Below are positions 20,442-28,796 of a stretch of DNA of 64,000 nucleotides, in pieces (within the stretch, counting starts at the first letter, position 1; each line of letters begins with the position of its first letter). The stretch spans positions 1 to 64,000 of the forward strand of contig JAEEIJ010000051.1 in the NCBI GenBank assembly GCA_016281315.1. Direction: 5' to 3'. This DNA is from Bacteroidales bacterium. GTDB taxonomy: Bacteria; Bacteroidota; Bacteroidia; Bacteroidales; UBA932. Below the pieces are notes generated by a model. It did not search any database and was not told where the DNA came from. It saw nothing but the letters and a program-made list of their open reading frames with translations. The translations under genes were made by a program, and so were the position numbers.

Positions 20442-21797
20442 TTATCTACCCCCTGTACGCCTGTGGAGCGGATAAGTGAGGGAGCGGGAGAAGAGTCCAC
20501 CCACTCCGAGCTCGGCCGATGCGACCGGCGCCAGAGTCTCCTCTTTTACTTCAAGCGCTGCTTCAATTGGCGCCTCTTGTACCGGCTCAGTCACCGGCTC
20601 AACGGCAGGCTCTTCCTCCTTTACCTCAAGCGTTACTTCAGGTTCCGGTTGCTGCTCAACAACGGGTTCGGACTCGGGTTCGGGCTTCTGTTCAGCGACG
20701 GGTTCGGGCACCGGACCCGGTTCTATCTCCGGTGCCGCTTCTGGCTGCAGCTCCACTTCGGCTTGTTCCGCAGAACCTTCGAAGGAAACATCCACGGCGC
20801 AGAGGAGCGGCATCTGTTCTTTCTTGAGCTTTTGCCAGGTTTTTCCGCCGGCCAGCGCAAGCAGCGCGCGCTTTTTCTCCTGACCGGTCGAATTCTGGTC
20901 TGCGAGAATCTCGAGAACACGCCCTTTGTCGGCCCCGTAGTACGAATTCTCCACTGTGGCGGCGAATCCTTCCCAGTCTATCCCGCCGTTTTCCACCCGG
21001 ATGCGCTCCTGAGGAATCTTCAGCTCCCCTGCCAAATAATCCTGCACGCTACGGGCGCGCGCGAGCGAGAGTTTCTCATTCGCCGCTGCGCTTCCGTCCG
21101 GCGAAGCGTAACCGGTGAGGGTAATCGGCCCGTCGTATCCGCCCGCAAGTTTTTCCTCTACCGCCCGGAGAATCTCCGCATTCCCGGGATCGCCCTTCAC
21201 GAAACTCCGGTAACCGCTACGGAACAGGATCCGGTTGCCCGGCGCAGGGTCTCCTTCCAGCACCACCTGGATTTCGGTGCGGCGGAGACGGGGGAACGCA
21301 TTCTTGAGCAAGTCGTCCCAGGCCTCGCCCACCCAAAGGTCCTGAAGAAGCGGCTTGCGTTTGGCCGATGCACCCTTGACAATCTGGAGGGCTTCCTCCT
21401 TCCACCCTTTTTCGGAGCGAGTCAGATAATTCTCCACGCCCGCCCAGTCTTCCGCCAACGTCTTCACCACAAAAACGGAGTCGGGAAGCGAAGGGTAGCG
21501 CGCCTTCAGGAATTCCACCGCGAGGGAGGCCCGCTCTCCGGCAAGCCGACGGTTCGCGCCCAACGCGCCTTCCGGAGAGGAGACGCCCTTCACCTCGATC
21601 CGGACCACGGAGGCATCGGCCTGCAGGACCTCGTCCAACAGACGCAAGGCCTCGGGATTCCCCCTGAAGCTCTCGCTTACTCCGGTCTTCCCCTGCGGAT
21701 AAGAGAAGCGCGTTCCCACGGTCCGCTCCCGGGACGTCGCGTGCGCACCCAGGCAGGTGAACAGAAGCATCATCGGTATGAGGGTCCTCCACTTCAT
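20442..21797 (-). CDS. OmpA-like protein without C-terminal barrel (fimbrial-locus paralogue)
   Basis: A 451-residue envelope protein with signal peptide MKWRTLIPMMLLFTCLGAHA and two OmpA-like domains, each with the family loop (KGVSSPEGALGANRRLA near residue 70; GYASPDGSAAANEKLSLARA near 225). The arrangement matches the first 340 residues of the OmpA-DUF3575 protein at 25979, but here a Pro/Glu-rich linker (EPGPVPEPVAEQKPEPESEP) runs straight into a short tail, SRSLTYPLHRRTGGR, and the stop. The DUF3575 barrel is missing and only 38 bp separate the stop from the next gene. It starts directly after the stop of the upstream regulator gene and is probably cotranscribed with it. Confidence 0.75.
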   Translation of the reverse strand: MKWRTLIPMMLLFTCLGAHATSRERTVGTRFSYPQGKTGVSESFRGNPEALRLLDEVLQADASVVRIEVKGVSSPEGALGANRRLAGERASLAVEFLKARYPSLPDSVFVVKTLAEDWAGVENYLTRSEKGWKEEALQIVKGASAKRKPLLQDLWVGEAWDDLLKNAFPRLRRTEIQVVLEGDPAPGNRILFRSGYRSFVKGDPGNAEILRAVEEKLAGGYDGPITLTGYASPDGSAAANEKLSLARARSVQDYLAGELKIPQERIRVENGGIDWEGFAATVENSYYGADKGRVLEILADQNSTGQEKKRALLALAGGKTWQKLKKEQMPLLCAVDVSFEGSAEQAEVELQPEAAPEIEPGPVPEPVAEQKPEPESEPVVEQQPEPEVTLEVKEEEPAVEPVTEPVQEAPIEAALEVKEETLAPVASAELGVGGLFSRSLTYPLHRRTGGR

Positions 21798-22820
21798 CTA
21801 CGCAGGCTGGTTATGCTGAGAGAGGAACTCCGAAGGCGACTGATGGTAATAATCCTTGAAGGCCGTCGAGAAATAGGAGGCCGATGCAAACCCGCAGGCC
21901 TGGGCCACCTCGGCCACCGGCAGCTCCCCTTCCAAAAGGAGCTTCGAAGCGTGATTCATCCGGATGAACTTGAAGACAGCCGAAGGAGAGTAACCAGTCT
22001 CCGCCTTGAGTTTGCGGTTCACGTGGATGCGCGAGAGGTCGAGGTCGCGGGCGACCTCTTCCACACCATAAGCCGAATTGGAAAGATGGTCCACCAACAG
22101 ATCCCAGACCTGGCGGCCGAAGGGGGAACGCTGCAGCGCCTCTTCGATGCTGAGTTCCGGAGAATCTTCCGGAGTCGCAGCGATAACCGGGGCGGGCGCC
22201 GCGACCGGAGCAGGCTTCGGGGCCGGAGCCGGGGCGGCAGGCGCGGGCTTCGCGACGGGAGCCGGAACGACGGGAGCCGTCTTCTTCACCGGAACCACCT
22301 CCGATGATGCCTTCGCGCGCGTACGCATAAATAATAAAGTAGCCCCAACGCCCAGGAGCGCTCCAAGAACCAGCCACAGCCAGCCGGGGAAAGACCGGCC
22401 GCCGGAGGTAACCGGTTCTTCCGGGACAACCGAGACTTCCGGGGTTTCTATTTCGGAAGGTCCGAAAAAGGCCTCGGAAACAGAAACCGGCAGTTCAGCC
22501 TTTGAAACGGGAGTGAAACCATCCGTAGAACTGTAGCGGATAAGCACACCCTCTGCATCCAGCAGATAAAGTACGCCGGATGCATCAAAAGCCAAAGACG
22601 AAATCTGGTTGGAAGAAAGCTGCCCATCTTCCGCCGTATAGCGGATGGAACGGCCGTTACGGCCAAAGCGTAGGAGTCCTTCGGAAGACGTAGTCATCCA
22701 CACGGAACCGTCCACAGGGCTCACGGCAAAGTCATCTGCCAGGCAGGAATCCTGCGCCCAGAAGGTCAGAGAAATCAGTGCGGATATGACCAGTTTCCAA
22801 TTCAAAATCTGTACACCCAA
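21798..22820 (-). CDS. Membrane-anchored AraC-type regulator with periplasmic propeller blades (mini-HTCS)
   Basis: A 340-residue one-component transmembrane regulator. Order: signal/anchor segment, two Reg_prop-like propeller blades (VSPVDGSVWMTTSSEGLLRF; YTAEDGQLSSNQISSLAFD), one membrane helix at about 146-165 (GWLWLVLGALLGVGATLLFM), a Pro/Ala linker (PAPVAKPAPAAPAPAPKPAP), and an AraC HTH at about 240-335 (YGVEEVARDLDLSRIHVNRKL; VAEVAQACGFASASYFSTAF). Hybrid two-component sensors of Bacteroides share both ends, but the kinase and receiver domains are absent here. No in-frame ATG exists; the start is probably TTG at 22820 or 22805. The gene abuts the OmpA-like gene with no gap. Confidence 0.8.
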   Translation of the reverse strand: MGVQILNWKLVISALISLTFWAQDSCLADDFAVSPVDGSVWMTTSSEGLLRFGRNGRSIRYTAEDGQLSSNQISSLAFDASGVLYLLDAEGVLIRYSSTDGFTPVSKAELPVSVSEAFFGPSEIETPEVSVVPEEPVTSGGRSFPGWLWLVLGALLGVGATLLFMRTRAKASSEVVPVKKTAPVVPAPVAKPAPAAPAPAPKPAPVAAPAPVIAATPEDSPELSIEEALQRSPFGRQVWDLLVDHLSNSAYGVEEVARDLDLSRIHVNRKLKAETGYSPSAVFKFIRMNHASKLLLEGELPVAEVAQACGFASASYFSTAFKDYYHQSPSEFLSQHNQPA

Positions 22821-22831
22821 TGATGAGCATA

Positions 22832-22839
22832 CAAATTTA
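22832..22839 (-). promoter_or_regulatory. -7 box (TAAATTTG) for the mini-HTCS gene
   Basis: Minus-strand TAAATTTG lies 11 bp before the TTG at 22820 and 26 bp before the TTG at 22805. The second start gives a more normal leader. Confidence 0.5.
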
Positions 22840-23025
22840 AATTAATTTTTGTAACATCGCAATAGTTGCCAGAAAAAAATTACTGGTAAAGGGCTACTGA
22901 GGGGCCAAAATATTTAATTTTGAGGAAAAGACCCATATTGACGGGCTTGGTTGTTGGCATAAGTGACGGAATTCACGGCATCCTCAAACGAGGCGTAACC
23001 CAGGCCCTCCTGTATTATCCGGGAA
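22840..23025. other. Intergenic stretch with a short orphan reading frame
   Basis: Between the seven-helix AraC gene and the mini-HTCS gene. On the minus strand a 38-codon open stretch (22914-23030) reads SNSRIIQEGLGYASFEDAVNSV and then NNQARQYGSFPQN before a stop. It has no start codon of its own and is in the +1 frame relative to the AraC gene end. It may be chance or a remnant of a deleted gene. Confidence 0.3.
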
Positions 23026-24351
23026 TTACTGGCTGGCCAGCCACATCTTAGGCGTCATTCCCACAACCTTCTTGAAAATATTATTGAAGGACGAAGCGCT
23101 GAGAAATCCGCTTGCTTTTGCAATGTCGTCCTGCCGGGCTTCCCTGTGGGCCAAAAGGTACTCCTGCGCATAATCTATCCTGAGCGCATTCAGGAAGTCC
23201 GGGAAGCTCACGCCATAGGTGTTGTTTACGAGCTTGGAAATGTATGTTTTATTTGTGTGAAGACGGTCGGCCACATCTCCCAGGCTGAGGCTGGGCTGCA
23301 GGAACAGCTTGTCCCGCATCATAAGGGCCTGGAAACGGGCCATCAGGCTGTCGTCCCAGCTTCCCAGGACGGTCCCCTGAAGCTTTCCCTTGACGGTTTC
23401 TATGCTTGTCTGCGGCTTGAAGGAATTGATGCTGAGCGACTCGTCCAGCTTCTTCCTGAGACGGGCTTTCATCCCGAAGTCGCACTCGTCCAGCAACTCT
23501 TCCATCATAATCTCCACAATGGGACCCTTTATACGGTCATTGTAGTTGTAGAACATCACGTGACGGGCCTGGACGTGGGTGATGGTTTTCTTTTCCCCAA
23601 AAAGGCCGCAGTACATAAAACAGAAGTACCACGTTACGACAAGCAGTGACTGCGCCACACCCACCCAGGGATGGGCGTCAAAAATATCCTTGAAGAAGAA
23701 CACCTTTGAGAGGATATAGAGCGCCGCAAGAATCATCGTGGATAGCGAAAGCTCGATAACGCGGGCGCTTTCTCCCCTGCGGAAATACTTCCAAACCTGG
23801 ACTAGGGTGATCTTTTCCTTTACAACAAAATAAATGAAATAGATGAAGCCCACCGCGAACTCCGCGGCAACCACAATACGATATCCGAGCGACGCCCACA
23901 GGAAATAATCCCACTCCCACCGGCCCTTGTACTCCGCGGCAACCCCGGGGCCTTCCGTATACAGGCGCTGAAGGAATTGTGCGACGGATTCCCGTCCCAT
24001 CACGCCGGTGAGGGAAAGGGTGGCAAAAAGCAGGGAGAAGGGAATCAGGACCCAGATAAACTGAACTGGATGAAAGCGCGTGCGCCTGTTAAGCTTATAG
24101 TAATACAGCCAGAACAGCGGAATCACGCAAGGACCTGAAAAAATGGACACGAGGTGGCTGTATACGACTGTATCGGTGGATCTTCCCGGGGACACGTAAA
24201 TGGCGTCTGCGGTAAAATAAAGCATCAGGATGAACGACAGAGTCGTCAACATCCAGAAAGTGCTTGTGCGGCGGGAGATGAAAAAGTTAAGGACAATCCC
24301 CAGAAAGCAAGCCGTAGCAGGTAAGAAAAGCAGCGGTCTCAGGAAGTCCAT
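23026..24351 (-). CDS. Seven-helix membrane AraC-family regulator
   Basis: A 441-residue protein whose first 260 residues hold seven hydrophobic helices (PLLFLPATACFLGIVLNFFI; LTTLSFILMLYFTADAIYV; IFSGPCVIPLFWLYYY; FIWVLIPFSLLFATLSL; YRIVVAAEFAVGFIYFIYFV; LSTMILAALYILSKVFFF; AQSLLVVTWYFCFMYCGLF). The C-terminal 100 residues are an AraC HTH (SLGDVADRLHTNKTYISKLV; DDIAKASGFLSASSFNNIFKK). Transcription factor tethered to the inner membrane; the ligand is unknown. Paralogous to the protein at 40728-41984 through the linker and HTH (SLMARFQALM against SLVSRFQHIM). It follows a fimbrillin-like lipoprotein gene by 3 bp, so that lipoprotein is the likely partner or sensor input. Confidence 0.85.
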   Translation of the reverse strand: MDFLRPLLFLPATACFLGIVLNFFISRRTSTFWMLTTLSFILMLYFTADAIYVSPGRSTDTVVYSHLVSIFSGPCVIPLFWLYYYKLNRRTRFHPVQFIWVLIPFSLLFATLSLTGVMGRESVAQFLQRLYTEGPGVAAEYKGRWEWDYFLWASLGYRIVVAAEFAVGFIYFIYFVVKEKITLVQVWKYFRRGESARVIELSLSTMILAALYILSKVFFFKDIFDAHPWVGVAQSLLVVTWYFCFMYCGLFGEKKTITHVQARHVMFYNYNDRIKGPIVEIMMEELLDECDFGMKARLRKKLDESLSINSFKPQTSIETVKGKLQGTVLGSWDDSLMARFQALMMRDKLFLQPSLSLGDVADRLHTNKTYISKLVNNTYGVSFPDFLNALRIDYAQEYLLAHREARQDDIAKASGFLSASSFNNIFKKVVGMTPKMWLASQ

Positions 24352-24354
24352 AAC

Positions 24355-25425
24355 CTAGAATTTGTCGTTGTTCTCGAAGATTTTGGTTTCCCATCCGGAA
24401 ACGGACGGCGCAAAAGTGATCTCCGAATAAATGCTGCTCAAATCCAGCCCAAGATGGAAGGTGTACTGACGCCCGTATACAAAGACATTGTCCGGCAAGA
24501 GGCCGTACAGCATATACTTGGCGTGCTGCCACTCCAGCGGCGGATACTCGAAACCGTTCAGCGTGAAGCCTTCCACATCGAAGAAAACCTCTACGAACTG
24601 TTTCCCAACCTCTATTTCATCCGGGATTGAATAGTAACGGTGAGAATGGGCCAGACGGTCTTCCAGGGTATGGTAACCGATGAATTTTTCATTTTCCGAA
24701 CCGACTCCCACAACCGCATCTCCTTCAAAAACAACCACCTTGCGGTAGTAGCCCTGCCTGTGCCAGATGCCGTGGCTCAGGGCAATGTCATTCACAAAGA
24801 CGCCGGCCGAGGCGACATTATGGGCGACAACCTTTCTGAGGTGGATGAGACCCTGCAGATTGGGGTCTGGCGTAACATCACACACACAATAGCCTATGTC
24901 GTTTGTAATGTGCTGAAACTCAAGCGGAACGATATTGAGCTGCGCCACAGCCATCTCTACGGTTTTGGATACCATAGGGCCGGCGGAGGTCTCTTCTACG
25001 GCATAGGGAATGGAATAGGCTTCCAGCCCGTCTTCATATTTGATATCGCGCACGTACGGATAATAGGCACTGAAAGATACGTTCTGCGTGTTGAACTCGT
25101 CCCATACAAGCGCGTCGAAGAACAGATTGTAGTTCCCTCCGGAAGAGTAAACGATCTGATTGTCCACAACAACGGCATTGTGATCATAATCGATGCCCAC
25201 AAGGCCGAAAGGAAGCTCATCGGAATCCACAGAGCCCTTTGTGGCCGGGGACATGCTAGCCTGACGCTCGGGAGGAATGGCCTGGCCTTCGCGCGTAACC
25301 GCGACATCGAAGGAAACCCTCTGGGAAGACTTCACGCCGCCGGGAGACGGGATATTCTCCTTCATACAGGCGGAGCAGAGCGCTAAAACCAGCAGCAGCG
25401 CGTATTTTTGACGATTCAGAAACAT
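24355..25425 (-). CDS. Fimbrillin-like lipoprotein
   Basis: A 356-residue lipoprotein with SPII signal ending LALCSACMKEN. The C-terminus has the Mfa-like/fimbrillin closing pattern (GRQYTFHLGLDLSSIYSEITF, then VSGWET), the same 'Y-x-F/Y-x-L ... I-x-F-x-P-x-V-x-x-W' seen in the five fimbrillins of the rightward operon. It starts at MFLNRQKYALLL; the 22-residue ORF-track extension overlaps the promoter. First gene of the leftward unit, followed within 3 bp by the seven-helix AraC gene. It may be an accessory pilin or a surface sensor feeding that regulator. Confidence 0.75.
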   Translation of the reverse strand: MFLNRQKYALLLVLALCSACMKENIPSPGGVKSSQRVSFDVAVTREGQAIPPERQASMSPATKGSVDSDELPFGLVGIDYDHNAVVVDNQIVYSSGGNYNLFFDALVWDEFNTQNVSFSAYYPYVRDIKYEDGLEAYSIPYAVEETSAGPMVSKTVEMAVAQLNIVPLEFQHITNDIGYCVCDVTPDPNLQGLIHLRKVVAHNVASAGVFVNDIALSHGIWHRQGYYRKVVVFEGDAVVGVGSENEKFIGYHTLEDRLAHSHRYYSIPDEIEVGKQFVEVFFDVEGFTLNGFEYPPLEWQHAKYMLYGLLPDNVFVYGRQYTFHLGLDLSSIYSEITFAPSVSGWETKIFENNDKF

Positions 25426-25432
25426 TACGATG

Positions 25433-25440
25433 CAAAGGTA
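25433..25440 (-). promoter_or_regulatory. -7 box (TACCTTTG) for the leftward fimbrillin-like/AraC unit
   Basis: Minus-strand TACCTTTG lies 7 bp upstream of the ATG at 25425. Confidence 0.6.
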
Positions 25441-25690
25441 GTAATTATTTCCGGAACAACAAGAGAAAACGTAAAAATTATAAAAAATCACAAAATCGGG
25501 CTCTCAGCTGCCTACAAGGCCGTTTTTGGCGTCGAGAAAAGGAGGAATTTACAATTGTTAGTAATTTCTCAGTGAAAAAAAGACCCTATTTCTAAAAAAT
25601 TTAACGATTAAACGGTTTGTATTATAAAAGTTTTGAGAAACTTGATTTCTTTTTAAACATTGAAAAATTATTTTGATATCTTTAAAATAC

Positions 25691-25719
25691 GCGCCAGGTG
25701 TTACCAGGAGGCGCTTTTT
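25691..25719 (+). terminator. Rho-independent terminator-like hairpin in the fimbrial regulatory island
   Basis: GCGCC/GGCGC stem around a 14-nt loop, followed directly by TTTTT on the plus strand. No plus-strand gene precedes it, so it would act as an attenuator or as insulation for transcription entering from the left. Confidence 0.45.
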
Positions 25720-25884
25720 GCTGATTTGACCAAGTTTATATGCATCTCAACAATAGGCATCCCCTTCTGGAGCGCGCTGCGTGGCACTTTTTGCCTCGTT
25801 TCCCTTTAAGCGTAAATCCCACAATATTTTTTTGAAAAACTTACAAAAAAGTGAAATTTTTTTTGGAAACTAAAATTTTAGCAT

Positions 25885-25892
25885 TATCTTTG
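25885..25892 (+). promoter_or_regulatory. -7 box (TATCTTTG) for the fimbrial operon
   Basis: TATCTTTG lies 86 bp upstream of the ATG at 25979, giving an unusually long leader for this genome section, where most leaders are 10-25 nt. Confidence 0.6.
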
Positions 25893-25978
25893 CACGACTT
25901 TTCCGCGTATGCCACACGCACGCGATATTAATTGAATATAAGAAAACAGGGTCAAAGACAGAATTTAACCGGTTGAAA

Positions 25979-27727
25979 ATGAGAACATTAGCTCATATCC
26001 TCAAATCCCTCGCTGCAGCAAGCCCCAAGCTTGCCGTCTGCGGGGTGATGATGGTGGCTTTGAGCGTTTTTTCTTTACGCGCGCAGAATCACGGCGCGAG
26101 CGTAAAGGTTCTCTTCCCCTTCGACAACGCTTCCGTCAATGAAAATTACCTTGACAACGCATCTGCCCTCTCTGAAATTGCCAATCTTCTTGACGGAGAG
26201 ACGAACGCCAGCGTTGTCGTCACCACCTACTCTTCCCCCGAAGGCAACTGGTACTACAACAAAGATCTGTCGGAACGCCGCGCCGCTTCGATGAAGGCCT
26301 GGCTGGAAAACAAGTACCCCGCCGTTTCCGGCAGAATCGTTCTCAATACCGGAATTGAGGCCTGGGACGATCTTGCCGCCAAGGTCCGGGAAGATGCCCG
26401 TCTTTCAGACGCTTCCCGCAACGCGATCCTGGAAATCATCTCCGGTGATGAAGATCCGGACGTCAAAGAACGCAAACTCTCCGCTCAGGCCCAGTACAAG
26501 AGCCTCTACGCCAAATATTTCAGGTCTCTGCGCTTTGCGTCCATTTCGCTGAGAATCGCAAATTCCGCCGAATCTGACCGTTTGCACACGAATTCTGAAA
26601 TCTCGGAAACCGGCAAAACCCCCGCCGTCGTAAGGAAGACCGCAGCAGAAAACGGCCTTCCGGTGGTGTTCTACGCCGTTTCGGAGGATTTCATCCGTCC
26701 CTCCTATATGGGCAATGACGCCGCAATGAAGGAAATCATCCGTCTGATGAAAAGCGGAAAGGTGCGCAGTATGGTCCTGGAGGGCACCGCTTCCCCGGAG
26801 GGGAATGCAAAAGCGAACGAGCGCCTCGCCCAGAGCCGCGCGGAGAACCTCAAAAACTACATCGTGGGAATGTTCCCCGAGATGGAGAAGAACATTACGG
26901 TGGTGAACAAGGGCGTGGTCGAAGGAAGCGAAGAAGAGTATGCTTCGCTCCGTTGCGCACGCATCGCCCGGATGGATGTGGAAGAAGAAATTGACAACGT
27001 CCAGGTTGATACCGTCAAAGTCGATACTACCGTCAAGGTTGATACTACCGCCACGGTTGATACTGCCGCCACGGTGGTGGTGGACACCGTCAAAGTCGTG
27101 AAACCCGTCGAAACCCCTGAGGAGCCCCAGCGGATTCGCAAACCCCTGTTTGCCCTCACCACCAACCTCCTTTATGAAGCGGGCGGGGCCATCGCGACCG
27201 GTTTCCATACCGTGCCCCTCACCGTCGGATACGAAATCCCCATCGGCCGGCACTTCAGCATTCAGTCCAATTACACCGTCACCACTCCCTGGCATGCGTG
27301 GAACAGCAATGCGGAATGCGCGGAGCTCATGCACTGGGATCTGGGAGCCCGGTGGTACCCCGGCGGCAGCTTCAAAAAGCCCTTCACGCCAAAGGCAGGC
27401 AGAAGAGTCCTGGACGGGTGGTACGCTTCCCTCTCGGCCGGCATGGGTTATTACGACTTTGAACACAACGGCAAAGGGTACCAGGGTGAGGAAGCCCTGG
27501 CTTCGGTGGGTTTAGGCTACAGCCTCTGCCTGGACGACCACTGGAGCCTCAACTTCGGCCTGGGTGTGGGTCCCATGTACACCCGCTACCGCTATTACGA
27601 AGGCCGCTCCAACAACGAGCACCTGATGTACCGCTACGGCGGCACCTTCACATACTTTGGCCTCACCGATGCAAAGGTGACGCTCACCTATCTGTTTTAC
27701 TACAACAAGAAGCAGAACAGGAAATAA
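25979..27727 (+). CDS. OmpA-like/DUF3575 outer-membrane protein of the fimbrial locus
   Basis: A 582-residue envelope protein. After a signal sequence (VCGVMMVALSVFSLRAQ) come two OmpA-like domains (VVTTYSSPEGNWYYNKDLSE; EGTASPEGNAKANERLAQSRA), a VDTxKVDTT repeat linker near 345-375, and a C-terminal DUF3575 beta-barrel (FALTTNLLYEAGGAIATGF to VTLTYLFYYNKKQNRK). Proteins of this design open many Bacteroidales Mfa/Fim clusters; they probably fix the fimbrial base to peptidoglycan and outer membrane. The ORF track starts at a TTG two codons earlier; I use the ATG. The next gene begins directly after the stop. Confidence 0.85.
   Translation: MRTLAHILKSLAAASPKLAVCGVMMVALSVFSLRAQNHGASVKVLFPFDNASVNENYLDNASALSEIANLLDGETNASVVVTTYSSPEGNWYYNKDLSERRAASMKAWLENKYPAVSGRIVLNTGIEAWDDLAAKVREDARLSDASRNAILEIISGDEDPDVKERKLSAQAQYKSLYAKYFRSLRFASISLRIANSAESDRLHTNSEISETGKTPAVVRKTAAENGLPVVFYAVSEDFIRPSYMGNDAAMKEIIRLMKSGKVRSMVLEGTASPEGNAKANERLAQSRAENLKNYIVGMFPEMEKNITVVNKGVVEGSEEEYASLRCARIARMDVEEEIDNVQVDTVKVDTTVKVDTTATVDTAATVVVDTVKVVKPVETPEEPQRIRKPLFALTTNLLYEAGGAIATGFHTVPLTVGYEIPIGRHFSIQSNYTVTTPWHAWNSNAECAELMHWDLGARWYPGGSFKKPFTPKAGRRVLDGWYASLSAGMGYYDFEHNGKGYQGEEALASVGLGYSLCLDDHWSLNFGLGVGPMYTRYRYYEGRSNNEHLMYRYGGTFTYFGLTDAKVTLTYLFYYNKKQNRK
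27001..27110 (+). repeat. Short in-frame tandem repeat encoding VDTxKVDTT
   Basis: About six degenerate copies of an 18-bp unit like GTTGATACTACCGYCAAG encode the linker between the OmpA-like and DUF3575 domains. Copy number could vary between strains and set spacing between peptidoglycan-binding and barrel domains. Confidence 0.6.
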
Positions 27728-28756
27728 ATGAGAAGACGGCTTGTCATATTGATCTTTGCAGTGCTTACGATCCTCACGGGTTGCAAGCGCCGTGAGCTTG
27801 AATATGGCAGCGCCAACCTCAACCTCCGCCTCAATCTTAATCTGAACGTACGCGTAAACGGCCAGACGGAAGTTCTTCCCACGCCGGAAATGATGCGCGT
27901 GATGTTTTTCGATCCTGATACATATGATCTTGTAACCGAAAGCTACCTCCCTGCCACTGGCGGCCGTGTATCGCTTCCTCCGGGAAAATACAAGTTCATC
28001 GGTTACAATTTCGATACGGAAGCAACCCTCCTGAGGAACGACAGAAACTACTACTCCATCGAGGCCTACACCAACGAAGTATCCTCCTCGATGAAGGCCA
28101 GCATCCTCAACTCCATCCGTTACGGCCGTTCTGCCACCAAGTCCAATCCGGACGAAGACGCCTGGGAGGTCGCCCTCTCCAAGGTGCAGGAAAGCGCCAT
28201 CATCTATGAGCCGGACCACCTGTTCGTAAGTCACAAGGACATCGAGGTGCTCAACATCGCCGGAGACCAGACCATCGAGGCCGATGCGGAAACCATCATC
28301 GAGACCTGGCAGATCTCCGTCCGCATCAAGAACGAGCAGTATATGGCATCCGCCCGCGCGCTCCTGACCGGCCAGATCGCATCCAACTTCATCGGCCTGC
28401 CCAAGGAAGAGGGCAAGACGGATACCGACGTCACCCTTCTGTTCGATATGAGCGCCGGCTCCGATGCTGAAAACAACGATATCGTCGTGGGTAAATTCAA
28501 CACCTTCGGCAAGAACCCGTCCGTGATGAGCCGCCTGTGGCTCACCATCATCCTCAAGACCGTCGGCGGTGAAACCGTGGAATGGCACCGCGACATCACG
28601 GACGAATTTATGGACGAGGACAATCTGGAAGACCAGACCATTTACATCGAAGAAGAAATTGTAGTTCCCGAACCCCAGGGCGGCGGCAGCGGAGGCGGTG
28701 GCTTCCAGCCCGGCGTAGACGACTGGGAAGAGGAGAACGTACCCATAAACATTTAG
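27728..28756 (+). CDS. DUF5119 lipoprotein (fimbrial anchor/assembly candidate)
   Basis: A 342-residue lipoprotein with SPII signal (LVILIFAVLTILTGCKRRE). The body matches the DUF5119 style found beside DUF3575 and fimbrillin genes: an early NLNLRLNLNLNVRV strand, MMRVMFFDPDTYDLV, and LPPGKYKFIGYNFDTE. The C-terminus is Gly-rich (QGGGSGGGGFQPG) and acidic. By position it corresponds to the FimB/Mfa2 anchor slot of characterised type V fimbriae, but this is inference. No gap to the upstream gene. Confidence 0.7.
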   Translation: MRRRLVILIFAVLTILTGCKRRELEYGSANLNLRLNLNLNVRVNGQTEVLPTPEMMRVMFFDPDTYDLVTESYLPATGGRVSLPPGKYKFIGYNFDTEATLLRNDRNYYSIEAYTNEVSSSMKASILNSIRYGRSATKSNPDEDAWEVALSKVQESAIIYEPDHLFVSHKDIEVLNIAGDQTIEADAETIIETWQISVRIKNEQYMASARALLTGQIASNFIGLPKEEGKTDTDVTLLFDMSAGSDAENNDIVVGKFNTFGKNPSVMSRLWLTIILKTVGGETVEWHRDITDEFMDEDNLEDQTIYIEEEIVVPEPQGGGSGGGGFQPGVDDWEEENVPINI

Positions 28757-28796
28757 AAATCTTATGTTAAACCTTTTTATAAACAATCAAAACTTT

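Larger units (their letters stand above)
25426..25978. promoter_or_regulatory. AT-rich divergent regulatory island of the fimbrial locus
   Basis: This 553-bp gap between divergent fimbrial units is the most AT-rich stretch of the window and holds no plausible gene. Visible elements: a minus-strand TACCTTTG box (25433-25440) for the leftward unit, a plus-strand TATCTTTG box (25885-25892) for the rightward operon, a terminator-like hairpin at 25691-25719, A/T tracts (for example AAAAAAATTGG-like runs and TTTTTTTGAAAAAC), and an approximately 80-nt leader with CGCGT/ACGCG pairing. I looked for long inverted repeats that would indicate an invertible promoter and saw none. Confidence 0.6.

Noticed and set aside
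22914-23030. Independent small gene between the AraC and mini-HTCS genes
   Set aside because: The open stretch has no start codon at its head, and its only internal start (GTG) would leave about 20 residues; kept only as an unexplained stretch.
25426-25978. Invertible promoter controlling the fimbrial operon
   Set aside because: I looked for paired inverted repeats of useful length flanking the promoter boxes and found none; no invertase gene is in the window.
27001-27110. CRISPR-like or satellite repeat
   Set aside because: The repeat is an in-frame 18-bp coding repeat (VDTxKVDTT) with no spacers.
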